This document shows positions 40,489 through 50,500 of a stretch of DNA of 55,629 nt, one piece after another; position 1 is the stretch's first letter, and each line of letters opens with the position of its first letter. Origin of the DNA: an uncultured Acidobacteriia bacterium (GTDB lineage: Bacteria > Acidobacteriota > Terriglobia > Bryobacterales > Bryobacteraceae). The notes under the pieces are model-generated. The model saw only the letters and a list, made by a program, of their open reading frames with translations, had not been told where the DNA came from and searched no databases. Where the stretch lies: contig CAIKAS010000220.1 of the NCBI GenBank assembly GCA_903825445.1, positions 1 to 55,629 on the forward strand, written 5' to 3'. The position numbers and the translations under genes were made by a program.

Positions 40489-43026
40489 CTACCAATCTCT
40501 TGGGTCTCGCGCCAGCAGTGAAGATACAAGGTTGGCAGCCTGCGGCGAGGCCTGCTTGCCGGTGCGGATCAGTGCAGCCAGCGCCTGGACCCTCGTATCC
40601 GATGGTGCAAGCTTCAGCGCCTGGCTAATTGCGGCCTCCGCTTCGGCGGCGTGTGGCGGATTCGTGCGCATCGCTGCGTCTGCGAACTGGTTGTAAACCT
40701 CAGGGCTCCTGGCTCCGAGATTGATCGCCGTTTGCAGATCGCGGAATGCCGCATCGGTCTGGTGGTCCGCGGCAGCTACGAAGCCCTCCGCAGTCCACAC
40801 CGCAGGCGCTTCGGGCCAGCGCCTTTGCGCCTCGGCGAGGACAGCCCTCGCGTCCCCGGCCTTGCCGGAGAGCTGCAGCACAATAGCCCGCATAACGGGA
40901 ATCTGAACATCCTGCGGGAGAGTTTTGCCTGCCGCATCCAGCATCGGAAGCGCGTCTGCCACTCGTCCGTTCGAGACCAGCAGAACCGTGGCTCGCCAGT
41001 ACAGGTCGGCGCGGGCAGGTTCCACGGCAATCCCTTGCTGAAGTGCTGCGACCGCTTCTGATGGCTTGGCTGAAGCCTCCAGCATCTGCGCCTGTGCCAG
41101 ATAATAATCGCCGCCGCGCTCGGAAACCGGAATCCGGTCAAGCCTCTGCTGGCCCGCCGCGAGACCTTCGGTTTGGAACGCAGCCACGGCCAGTTCCAGG
41201 CTCACATCAGCGACAGGCCCCGCAGCCTCCGCCTGCTCCAGAAGTTGCCTTGCCGTCGGGTACTGTTTCGCCGCCAGCATGGCGCGGCCCGCATCGGCCA
41301 ACACAATGGCGCCGGGCTTCAGTGCGGCGATCTGGCGCGCGGTTGCCACGGCCTGATCCAACTGACCGTCGGCAATGGAGAGTTTCAGGTACAAGACCTG
41401 CGTGGCGACATCATCCGGATGATCTCTCACACCCTTTTCCACGCGCGCCCGATAATCGGCGTGCTGCTGTTCCGGGGTCATGCTGAGGTAGCTCAGGACT
41501 CCCTTTGCCATCACGTTCACGCCGCCACCGAGTTCCTTATATCGCTGCATGAAGACGTGCGATTCGTCCGTGAGCCCAGCCGCGCCGAGCGCATTGGCAA
41601 CGTGCAACTGCGTCTTGGCGTCGTCCGGCGCCAGTTGACCAGCCAGACGCAGCACGCGCAGTGCGTCTGAAGTGCGATCCACCAGCAGATACGTTTGCCC
41701 CAGCCGGTCCAGCACAACCGCGTTGTCGGGTTCCTTCGCCGCCGCGAATTCCAGATCGGCGAGCGCCGCGTCGGCCTTACCCTGCTGGTAATAAATTCCA
41801 CCACGGGCGGAGCGGGCTTCCACGTAATCGGGGCGAAGCGCGATGGCTTTGTCGAGGGTTCCGAGGGCCTTGTCCGGGTCGTCCACGCTTTGGGCCGCGC
41901 CGAGTTCATAGAGGCCTGTTGGGTCGTCTGGATGCCGTGCGGCGTACCATTCGAGATCGGCCAGGCCGGTCGGCTGCTTGATATTGGCACGGGCGAAACC
42001 GCGTTCACGGCGGCCGGCATCATCGTCCGGCGCGAGTGTCACGTAGCGATCCCAGGCGGCGACGGAATCGTCATAGGCGTGCATATCCCCGGCGGCGACG
42101 GCCAGCAGTTTCTGCACGTCGGCACGCTGCGGGGCCAGGCGTGCCGCCTGCGCGAGCAGTCTGACGGCCTGTTCCGGCTGGTTCAGCGAGTGGTACACGA
42201 ACGCGAGGCTGTAGAGAACGTCAACGTTCTGCGGCTGCTGACGGAGAGCCTTTTCGAAGACTTCCCGCGCTCTGTCGTTGTGGCCCGCGCCGGACGAAAC
42301 TATACCGAGTTGATAGAGCAGCGTGAAATTCGTAGGATCCGGCGCGAGTGCGTGGGTAAGAAAGATCTCTGCCTGCGCGAATTGTCCCGCTTGCGTGAGC
42401 GTTCGCGCCAGTGAGGCGCTGAGGGTCGCGTTGTTTTCAGTCTCGGTTGAGAGACGGTTGAAGAGCGCATCGGCTGCCGCGCGGTCGCCATTCTGATCGA
42501 GCGCAGCGAGGCGGAATACAGCCACGCCCGGTGTTGCCAGGGTCTTCGCTGGCAACTTATCCAGATATTGCAGGGCCTCTTTGCCGTTGTTGGCCCGCAC
42601 CGCCAGTTGCGCCATTTGAATCCTGGCGTAGTCGTCGGACGGGTCCAGTTCCACGGCCTTGAGGAAGGTGTCTCGCGCACCTTTCGGGTCGCCGACCATC
42701 AGCTGGTGGTTGCCGTAGTTTCTCAGAATGGCTGACGATTTCGGGGCGTTTGCCACCGCTGCCGTGTGATTCTCCCCGGCCTCGGGAAACTTCGTCTGGT
42801 TGTCGAGTGCCACACCCAGCAGACTCTGGGCTTCCGCCTCGGTGGGGAACTGCTTCAGCTCAGCGCGAAAACTTTGCTCGGCGGCTGGCCAGTCGGCGCG
42901 CTGCAGAGCAGCGACCCCCGCACGAAAATCCGCGCTGTCGGTCGCCGCGCAAACGGCGAGCGCGCTCGATAGCGCCAGCGCCAGCGTTAGCAGCGGAGAT
43001 GCACAAAGAGATAACGGACGGCCCAC
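40489..43026 (-). CDS. Large exported TPR protein
   Basis: An 845-residue protein made almost wholly of tetratricopeptide-like helix pairs (for example AEAQSLLGVALDNQTKFPEAGENHTAAV and NVDVLYSLAFVYHSLNQPEQAVRLLAQA). The N-terminus is signal-peptide-like (LTLALALSSALAVCAA), so it is probably periplasmic or lipid-anchored. TPR proteins act as protein-binding scaffolds. Its partner is unknown; it diverges from the parvulin-like/FG-GAP gene. The start is a GTG at 43024-43026. Confidence 0.82.
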   Translation of the reverse strand: MGRPLSLCASPLLTLALALSSALAVCAATDSADFRAGVAALQRADWPAAEQSFRAELKQFPTEAEAQSLLGVALDNQTKFPEAGENHTAAVANAPKSSAILRNYGNHQLMVGDPKGARDTFLKAVELDPSDDYARIQMAQLAVRANNGKEALQYLDKLPAKTLATPGVAVFRLAALDQNGDRAAADALFNRLSTETENNATLSASLARTLTQAGQFAQAEIFLTHALAPDPTNFTLLYQLGIVSSGAGHNDRAREVFEKALRQQPQNVDVLYSLAFVYHSLNQPEQAVRLLAQAARLAPQRADVQKLLAVAAGDMHAYDDSVAAWDRYVTLAPDDDAGRRERGFARANIKQPTGLADLEWYAARHPDDPTGLYELGAAQSVDDPDKALGTLDKAIALRPDYVEARSARGGIYYQQGKADAALADLEFAAAKEPDNAVVLDRLGQTYLLVDRTSDALRVLRLAGQLAPDDAKTQLHVANALGAAGLTDESHVFMQRYKELGGGVNVMAKGVLSYLSMTPEQQHADYRARVEKGVRDHPDDVATQVLYLKLSIADGQLDQAVATARQIAALKPGAIVLADAGRAMLAAKQYPTARQLLEQAEAAGPVADVSLELAVAAFQTEGLAAGQQRLDRIPVSERGGDYYLAQAQMLEASAKPSEAVAALQQGIAVEPARADLYWRATVLLVSNGRVADALPMLDAAGKTLPQDVQIPVMRAIVLQLSGKAGDARAVLAEAQRRWPEAPAVWTAEGFVAAADHQTDAAFRDLQTAINLGARSPEVYNQFADAAMRTNPPHAAEAEAAISQALKLAPSDTRVQALAALIRTGKQASPQAANLVSSLLARDPRDW

Positions 43027-43430
43027 ATATCGATGATATCGGCTCAGGGGCGCATTTCAAAGACGCCAGTCACAACGATTGCAGAGTATTCTTACTCCCT
43101 CACATCGCTGTTGATTCAAATAGAGTTAGCGAGATTCCGTAGCATCCGGCGGTCGCAACACCCGCACCAGGTACGCCGCGTTGCGTGGTACTTTCGAATC
43201 GGGTTACACTGGCTGTCCCAGTCAAGGGGCTCCGGCCGAAGGGTCTTTGCCAACTGAATATTGACCGGCGTAAACGTCACGCCCGAACTCATCTTGCCCG
43301 ACCGGATTGGGTTCGTTTCGCTAAAAGCTGCATCATGCAGCCGGAGTTCGTTTTGTAGAAACCGCCCAGCTCGTCATGTGCCCGCAACCTCTCGGTTCGC
43401 TTGCGGTAAAATGAAGCCCGGGTCAGAGTT
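43027..43430. other. Intergenic region between divergent TPR and FG-GAP genes
   Basis: About 400-500 bp without a supported gene. It contains a weak promoter candidate on the plus strand (TTGCGT 43181-43186, 18-bp spacer, TACACT 43205-43210), a small hairpin (ACTGG/CCAGT, 43208-43222), a perfect inverted repeat (43327-43341) and a TAAAAT -10 candidate (43407-43412). Short frames here have no family features. Confidence 0.45.
43327..43341. repeat. Perfect inverted repeat GCTGCAT-C-ATGCAGC
   Basis: A 7+1+7 perfect inverted repeat about 70 nt upstream of the TAAAAT box. With only one central base it is better suited to a dimeric DNA-binding protein than to an RNA hairpin. Confidence 0.35.
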
Positions 43431-43526
43431 ATTCGTTCCGTAAACGCTAACCGCAGGATCGCGCGAAACTTCCGCTGGGGACTGCGGCTGTGCGCAATCC
43501 CCCTCGCCATCGCATGCTGGTGGATT

Positions 43527-46022
43527 GTGTCGTCAGCATTTGGTCAGAATGATTCGCGTGAGTTGCCGGTCAGCATCATTGTGGTAGCTTCCGAATCGGA
43601 AGCGGCGCAGCTGATATTACAACTCAGGAATGGGCAGGATTTCGCAGCGGTAGCGCGGAGCAAATCCACCGATCCTACTGCAAACGATGGCGGCTACATG
43701 GGGATGCTCGACCCCGCCGGCCTGCGCCCTGAACTGCGCAACGCCCTGCAGGGAGTCGCTCGCGGGCAAATCAGCGGAGTGGCCAAAATCCCCGCTGGAT
43801 ACGCCATCCTGAAGGTGCTGAACGAGCCGCCGAGCGCCCGTCCGCCTGTTGCCGACTCGTCCCGGATGCAGGCGCTGTCCAGCCAGTCCGCCATTCTTCC
43901 GACACCCGATTTCGCCGGCTATTCGGAGGCCAATCTCGCCTTCAGTCGCTTTCCGAAGCCGGATGGCTGGGAGGACGATATCGCCGCTGGCTGTGCCGCG
44001 CGCACGCAATCGGTTACCGATCTGACCACGCAGCTGTCCGCTTATCTGAAAGGCCCGAACCCGGACCCGGCGACGATCGGCGACGTCAATTCCATTCTTT
44101 CGAATCTCCATTCCTTCAGCGGTGAAATGGATGAGGCTATCGGTTTCCGTGAAGCGTCTTATCGGCTTGCCCAACAATCCGCACCTTCCAAAGTGCCTTT
44201 GCTGGAGGAGGGCATGGGTGTGGCTTACCTGCATCGCGCAGGAATGACGCTGTACGACAAGTTCCAGTTCCCGCACCCGTTGAATCCGCTGCAGGTAGGT
44301 GCCGCGCAGAAGGCGGACCTTGAAAAGGCCGCCGGATATTTCCTCCAGTACCTGCAGCGCACGCCCGACAACATGGATGTGAAATGGCTGCTGAACCTGA
44401 CTTACATGTTGTCCGGCGGCTATCCGAACGCCGTTCCCGCAAAGTTTCTGATTCCCCCGACTGCCTTTGAGTCGAAGGAGAACATCGTACACTTTACGGA
44501 CGTCGCGCCCGTCGCCGGGTTAAATCGAAGGGGCATGGCGGGCGGTCTGATTGTCGATGATTTCGACAACGATGGCTTCTTCGATGTAGTGATTTCCAGT
44601 CAGGACGACTGTGTGCCGGTGCGCTTTTTCCACAACAATGGCGATGGTACGTTTACGGATCGGGCGGCGCAGGCAGGCCTGAGCAATCAAACTGGCGGTC
44701 TGAATATGATCCAGACCGATTACAACAACGATGGCTGCAAAGACATCCTGATCCTGCGTGGTGGTTGGGAGTGGGCCAGGCGCAAGTCCCTGTTACGCAA
44801 CAACTGCGACGGCACATTTACGGACGTCACGCAGGCAGCCGGCCTGATGGATCCTGTCCGGGCCACGCAAACTGCCGTGTGGGCTGACATCGATAACGAT
44901 GGCAAGCTCGACTTATTTATCGGCAACGAAAACGCCCCGGCCCAGCTGTTCCTGAATAAAGGTGATGGCACGTTTGTCGATATCTCCGAGTCGGCGGGTG
45001 TCAACAAGACCGGTTTCATTAAAGCCGTGGTGGCGGGCGACTTTGACAACGACGGCTACCCCGATCTGTACGTTTCGAATTTTCGCGGACAGCACTTTCT
45101 TTATCACAACAATCGCGACAGGACGTTTACAGAAGTTGGTCAGGCGGCTGGTTTAGGCACTCAGGGGCCAACCTTTGGTGCCTGGTTTTTCGATTACGAC
45201 AACGACGGACTGCTGGATCTGTACGTCGGCGGTTACTATTCTGCGCTGGGAGATATCGCATCCGGTTACCTTGGCCTTCCACAACGGGGAGAAACGCTTC
45301 GGTTATATAAGAATCTTGGAAACGGAAAATTCAAAGACGTCACAGTCGAGACGGGACTCAATAAAGTCTTCCTGCCGATGGGCATCAATTTCGGCGACGT
45401 CGACAACGACGGGTTTCTGGATTTCTACCTCGGCACGGGCAGCCCCTCATATGCCATGCTTACGCCGAACGTAATGTTCCACAACGACGGCGGGAAGCGT
45501 TTCACGGACATCACCGCATCATCGGGTACCGGCATCATGCCCAAGGGACACGGCATAGCCTTCGCCGATCTGGACAACGATGGCGACGAAGATCTTATCG
45601 CAGTCATGGGCGGTGCCGCACGTGGAGATCAGCACAATACACGGCTTTTCGAAAATCCCGGCAACGCCAATGACTGGATCAGCGTTCACCTGACAGGAGT
45701 GAAATCAAATCGCGCAGCCATCGGTGCCCGCATTAAATTGACAGTACAAAACGGTGTTCCCTCGCAGGGAAACCCGACCCGCGATATTTACCGGACGGTA
45801 GGCAGCGGCGGGTCGTTCGGTGCCAACCCGTATGAGCAGCACATCGGGCTGGGCAAGGCGGCCAAAATAACGGCCCTGGAAGTCTGGTGGCCTGCCAGCA
45901 GCACTCGCCAGAACTTTACCGCCGTTGCGAAGAACCAGTTCATTGAGGTCAGGGAAGGGGATAAAGGCTTCACGAAAGTGGAACGCCGGTCGTTCCATCT
46001 CGGCGCTGTGAAGACCCCATGA
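43527..46022 (+). CDS. Parvulin-like / FG-GAP / UnbV-domain exported protein
   Basis: An 831-residue multidomain protein from the GTG at 43527. Residues about 14-100 match a PpiC parvulin domain, but the two conserved histidines are replaced (Ser16 where RHILV has His, Ala93 where GYHI has His). A helical region (160-310) follows, then FG-GAP/VCBS repeats with seven DxDNDGxxD-like calcium sites (about 335-690) and a C-terminal ASPIC/UnbV domain (IGARIKL to LEVWWP). It is probably a secreted calcium-stabilised beta-propeller. The frame is open back to 43410 and encodes a signal-like segment (LRLCAIPLAIACWWIVSSAFG) without ATG, GTG or TTG, so the true start is uncertain. Confidence 0.82.
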   Translation: MSSAFGQNDSRELPVSIIVVASESEAAQLILQLRNGQDFAAVARSKSTDPTANDGGYMGMLDPAGLRPELRNALQGVARGQISGVAKIPAGYAILKVLNEPPSARPPVADSSRMQALSSQSAILPTPDFAGYSEANLAFSRFPKPDGWEDDIAAGCAARTQSVTDLTTQLSAYLKGPNPDPATIGDVNSILSNLHSFSGEMDEAIGFREASYRLAQQSAPSKVPLLEEGMGVAYLHRAGMTLYDKFQFPHPLNPLQVGAAQKADLEKAAGYFLQYLQRTPDNMDVKWLLNLTYMLSGGYPNAVPAKFLIPPTAFESKENIVHFTDVAPVAGLNRRGMAGGLIVDDFDNDGFFDVVISSQDDCVPVRFFHNNGDGTFTDRAAQAGLSNQTGGLNMIQTDYNNDGCKDILILRGGWEWARRKSLLRNNCDGTFTDVTQAAGLMDPVRATQTAVWADIDNDGKLDLFIGNENAPAQLFLNKGDGTFVDISESAGVNKTGFIKAVVAGDFDNDGYPDLYVSNFRGQHFLYHNNRDRTFTEVGQAAGLGTQGPTFGAWFFDYDNDGLLDLYVGGYYSALGDIASGYLGLPQRGETLRLYKNLGNGKFKDVTVETGLNKVFLPMGINFGDVDNDGFLDFYLGTGSPSYAMLTPNVMFHNDGGKRFTDITASSGTGIMPKGHGIAFADLDNDGDEDLIAVMGGAARGDQHNTRLFENPGNANDWISVHLTGVKSNRAAIGARIKLTVQNGVPSQGNPTRDIYRTVGSGGSFGANPYEQHIGLGKAAKITALEVWWPASSTRQNFTAVAKNQFIEVREGDKGFTKVERRSFHLGAVKTP

Positions 46023-46045
46023 AGGCGTGGCGAATACCATAGCCA

Positions 46046-46642
46046 ATGCACGCCTCGATCCATCGCTTCTTAAGCTTTTTCCTTCAGTTTGGCTCCCTGG
46101 GCCTGCTCATGCTCGCCGTGGGTGACGACTCGTTCCTGTTCCTGCCCATCGGTACCGACCTGCTACTGGTCGTCCTCACTGCCCGGCATCACAACCAGCT
46201 CGCTCTCTACGCTCTGACCGCTGCCGCCGGTTCCACAATCGGTATCTTCCTGCTGGACCTGATTTGCCGCAAGGGTGGGGAGAAAGGCCTTCATCGAATT
46301 GTGCAGCCGAAATTGCACAATTACCTGAAGCGGCAGATGGAGAAGCATGCGGCCATAGCGTTGGCCGTCGCATGCCTGGCGCCGCCTCCATTTCCGTTTA
46401 GCGCGTCCGTTGCGGTTGCCAGCGCCCTGCAGTACCCCAGGCCCCGGCTGCTGGGTCTGGTATTCTTCGCGCGCATCGTGCGGTACGCCCTGGTCGGGTG
46501 GGCGGCCATCTATTTCGGCCGTCATATTCTGCGTGTCACCAGCTCAACTGATTTCGAGTGGATCATGGGCGGTTTCATCGCGCTCTGCGTAGTCGGCAGC
46601 ATCGCTTCCGTCGTGCACTGGGTGCGCATCGGTCGTTCGTGA
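46046..46642 (+). CDS. Small multi-pass membrane protein, DedA/YqaA-like
   Basis: A 198-residue membrane protein with about five hydrophobic segments. The pattern GDDSFLFLPIGTDLLLVVL, the amphipathic middle and CLAPPPFPFSASVAVASA (in the place of the DedA-type PxPF/G motif) suggest the SNARE-associated/VTT (YqaA, DedA) superfamily of lipid or ion transporters. The similarity is by eye and weak. It follows the FG-GAP gene by 23 bp and converges with the SCO gene (5-bp gap). Confidence 0.72.
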   Translation: MHASIHRFLSFFLQFGSLGLLMLAVGDDSFLFLPIGTDLLLVVLTARHHNQLALYALTAAAGSTIGIFLLDLICRKGGEKGLHRIVQPKLHNYLKRQMEKHAAIALAVACLAPPPFPFSASVAVASALQYPRPRLLGLVFFARIVRYALVGWAAIYFGRHILRVTSSTDFEWIMGGFIALCVVGSIASVVHWVRIGRS

Positions 46643-46647
46643 TCAGT

Positions 46648-47523
46648 TCAGCGCGGTCGCTTTAGTACTTCTTCCACCAAATCGCCCAGTTGCTTGGCAG
46701 TGTACTGGTTGCCCTCTACGTTCGCTGCCAGTTTCCCGCTGCGATCGATCACCACCGTGTGCAGCGAATGCGTCAGGACTCCCTCGTCCTGCCACGCGGC
46801 AACGCCAAACATGGCACAGACTCGCCGCACGTCTTCGAGAGATCCCGTCAGAAAGTGCCAGGACTTCATATCCGCATTCCAGATGTGCGCGTAGTTCGCC
46901 ATCACCGCGGGCGTGTCATGCACCGGATCGAACGTGATAGTTACCAGGATCAGATCATTGCCCATCCGATCCACAAACCGTTTCTGCAGTTGCGCCAGGT
47001 TATTCGAAAGGCGGAAGCAGTAATCGGGCAAAGGGCATCGGGTATAGACGAAGTTCAGTGCGACTACCTTGCCCGTAAACTGCGAGAGCCGGGTAGGCTT
47101 GTTGCCCCAGCCCGCCAGCGTGAAGTCCGGCACCGGCTGACCCACTGCCACCGTAGCCCCCTTGCTCTTGCTGGTAATCGATTCGATCAGCGAAAGGCGG
47201 CGAGCCTGCTCCGGGTCGCGCTCGGGGCTCCAGAACTCCACCGCGTGCAGTTGCTCAATCCAGGACGAGGTCTTGTCCACAACGAGTGTGAATTGAACCT
47301 TAATCCCCGGCACCAGGCCGTCGAGTGCTGCGGCGTCCCTTACGCGGAAGGGCATGGCCATCGCGTCCATGTAACCCGGGATCGCCTCGTGCGAAATCGT
47401 GATCGTTTGCTTCGAACGGTCGATGGAAATAGCCATCCCTGTGCCGGGATACCGCTGTGCTGCGAAGCACGCAGGAATCCCGGCGAGGGCGATGACGATC
47501 GGAATCAGTTGTCTCGCGAGCAT
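46648..47523 (-). CDS. Copper-handling SCO1/SenC protein with N-terminal CusF-like domain
   Basis: A 291-residue exported protein. After a signal peptide (about 1-22) comes a CusF-type domain (30-95) with HEAIPGYMDAMAMPF, where Met and His bind copper. A thioredoxin-fold SCO domain follows (125-288). Its metal site is CPLPDYC (Cys163, Cys169), with five residues between cysteines instead of the usual CxxxC, and the partner His is in LTHSLHTVVID. SCO proteins deliver copper to cytochrome oxidase or control redox. The join of two copper domains supports a copper role, though no oxidase gene is nearby. Confidence 0.87.
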   Translation of the reverse strand: MLARQLIPIVIALAGIPACFAAQRYPGTGMAISIDRSKQTITISHEAIPGYMDAMAMPFRVRDAAALDGLVPGIKVQFTLVVDKTSSWIEQLHAVEFWSPERDPEQARRLSLIESITSKSKGATVAVGQPVPDFTLAGWGNKPTRLSQFTGKVVALNFVYTRCPLPDYCFRLSNNLAQLQKRFVDRMGNDLILVTITFDPVHDTPAVMANYAHIWNADMKSWHFLTGSLEDVRRVCAMFGVAAWQDEGVLTHSLHTVVIDRSGKLAANVEGNQYTAKQLGDLVEEVLKRPR

Positions 47524-47599
47524 TGGAATCGCAGCGGTCGAGCCTGAATTCAGACTATCAAAAATTGACTGAGCGAAGCTCCGCCGCCGCCCTGCCCGA

Positions 47600-50500
47600 T
47601 CATTCCACCACTGCGAGCAGGTCTTTAGCTTCCACCTGCATCCCGATTTGCGCCACGAGCTTTGTCACCTTGCCATCGACCGGGACGTAAACTGTGCTCT
47701 GCATCTTCATAGCTTCGATGACGAGGAGCTTGTCACCCTTCTTTACCGTGTCGCCCAGGTTGACAGCTACCGCCGTCACGAGGCCCGGTAGTGGGGCTCC
47801 CACTTGCCCTGGGGTGCCTGGATCGGCCTTCACGCGCGCAGCGACCGAGGATCGCAGGCTCTTGTCGCGTACGTCCACTTCTCGCGGCTGGCCGTTGATT
47901 TCGAAGAAGACCGTGCGGGTGCCATCAGGGTGCGGCTCGCTGACGGCCAGGAACTTGACCACCAGCGTCTTGCCCGGCTCAATATCGATGGCGACTTCTT
48001 CGCCCTTAGTCATGCCGTAGAAAAACTGCGGAGTGGGCAGGACGTCCACATCGCTATACGCGGCACGGGCCTTTGCAAACTTCAGGAAGACTTCGGGGTA
48101 CATCAAATAGCTGAGGACTTCATCGTCGGCCGGTTTGCGCCCGATGGCGGCAGCCACTTTTTCACGAATATCTTCGAAGTCGGCTGGCGCGAGGTGTTCA
48201 CCGGGACGCCCTTCGCGCGCCTTGCGTCCGTTCAATACGATCTGCTTGACGTGCTCAGGCCAACCGCCTTCAGGCTCGCCTAAAGAACCTTCGAACATAT
48301 CGACCACCGAGTGCGGGATCGAGACGCTGTGGCCAGGTTCAAGATTCAGGAACTGCTGAATCGTCATGTCATGGCTAATCAGGAACAGCGCCATGTCGCC
48401 AACCACTTTACTTGACGGCGTGACTTTAACGATATCGCCGAAGGCCATGTTCACATCGCGGTACATGCGCGCGATCTCCGGCCACTTGGGGCCGAGGCCG
48501 AGCGATTCCGCCTGCTCTTTCAGATTCGTGAACTGGCCGCCGGGCATTTCGTGCAGATAGACTTCGGCCGTGCCACTCTTTGGGCTCGTATCGAACGGCG
48601 CGTACCAGTTGCGCACGGTTTCCCAGTAGTCCGCGCACTGATTCAGTGCGTCGAGATCGAGGCCGGTATCGCGCGGGGTATTCTGCAGTGCGGCAACGAT
48701 GGAGTTCAGATTCGGCTGGCTGGTTTGGCCGGACATCGACGAAATTGCCGCGTCTGCCACGTGGACACCAGCGTCGGCTGCCTTGAGGATCGACGCCGCG
48801 CTCACGCCGCTCGTATCGTGCGTGTGGAAGTGAATCGGGATACCAATCTCATCACGCAATGCGCTTACCAGGATTTCGGCTGCGTAGGGGCGGAGCAGGC
48901 CGGCCATGTCCTTAATAGCCAGGATGTGCGCGCCCATTTTCTCCAGTTCCCTCGCCATACGCACGTAGTACTTGAGCGAATACTTCTGACGGGCGGGATC
49001 GAGGATATCACCGGTGTAACAGATCGCGGCTTCGCAGAGTCGGTCGGTATCCTGCACGGCCTCCATGGCGACGCGCATGTTGGGAAGCCAGTTGAGGGAA
49101 TCGAAAATGCGGAAGATGTCCATACCCTGGCGGGCGGATTCGAGTACGAATTCCCGGACGACGTTATCGGGGTACGCCGTGTAGCCAACGGCATTTGAAG
49201 CACGGAACAGCATCTGAAAGCAGATGTTCGGAACGGCCGCCCGCAATTTGCGAAGCCGCAGCCACGGGTCTTCGAGCAGGAAACGCATGGAGACGTCGAA
49301 TGTCGCGCCGCCCCACATTTCGAGACTAAAGAGATTGGGCAAACGATGGGAGACGTGGTTGGCGATCGTCAGCATGTCGGCGCCGCGCATGCGAGTAGCC
49401 ATGAGCGACTGGTGCGCGTCGCGGAACGTCGTGTCGGTGATCAGCAGGCCCGGCTGAGAGGTCATCCACTGTGCGAACTTCTTCGGGCCAAGTTCATCCA
49501 GGAGCTGCTTTGTGCCACGCGGGGCGGGAGTCGGAATATGCGGTGGGACAGGGGCTGCGCGGAATTCTTTCGGCTGCGGCTTGCCCGCGACTTCCGGATT
49601 TCCATTGACGATAGTTTCGCCGAGATAGGTGAGCAGCCGCGTAGCACGGTCTTTCCTCAGCGAAAAAGTGAACAGACTGGGCGTCTGATCGATGAAAGAC
49701 GTGGTCACGTTCCCGGCGCGGAAATCCGGGTGGTTCACCACGTTCTCGAGAAACGGAATGTTGGTCTTAACGCCGCGCACCCGGAACTCGCGCAGGGCGC
49801 GGTCGGCGCGGTTGCAGGTCTGATCGAACTCTGCGGCCCAGGCGCTGATCTTCACCAGCAGTGAATCGTAATAAGGCGTGATCGTTGCCCCACTGTAGGC
49901 CGAACCGCCGTCCAGTCGAACGCCAAAGCCGGCGGGAGAGCGGTAAGTCTGCAGCCGGCCGTAGTCGGGAGTGAAATTGTTGGTCGGATCTTCAGTCGTG
50001 ACGCGGCACTGAAGCGCGTAGCCATAGAGCGGAATGTCCTTTTGCTTCGGCAGCCCGATGGGGGCTTCGTGCAGTTTGTGGCCCTGTGCAGCAAGAATCT
50101 GGCAGCGCACCAGATCGATGCCCGTGACCAGTTCGGTGACGGTGTGTTCAACCTGGATACGCGGGTTCACTTCGATGAAGTAGAACTCGCCGGATTCCGC
50201 GTCCACGAGGAACTCGACCGTACCAGCGTTGTAGTAACCCGCTTCGCGAGCGAGTTTGAGTGCGGCGTCGGCGAGTGCCTTGCGAACTTTTTCCGGCAGT
50301 GCCACAGCGGGCGCGACCTCGACGACCTTTTGGTGACGCCGCTGCACGGAGCAATCGCGTTCGTAGAGGTGCACGATATTGCCGTGCTGGTCACCCAGAA
50401 TCTGAACTTCGATATGTTTCGCGCGGCGGATGAAGCGTTCCAGGAATACTGCGCCATTGCCAAAGGCGGCTGCGGCCTCACGTGTGGCTTCTTCCAGCTT

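Noticed and set aside
43190..43230. TTCGAATC resembling a tRNA T-loop
   Set aside because: The flanking bases do not pair as a T-stem, and no anticodon arm or acceptor stem can be built around it.
47544..47553. CTGAATTCAG palindrome before the SCO gene
   Set aside because: A 10-bp palindrome of this kind is expected by chance; nothing else supports an operator.
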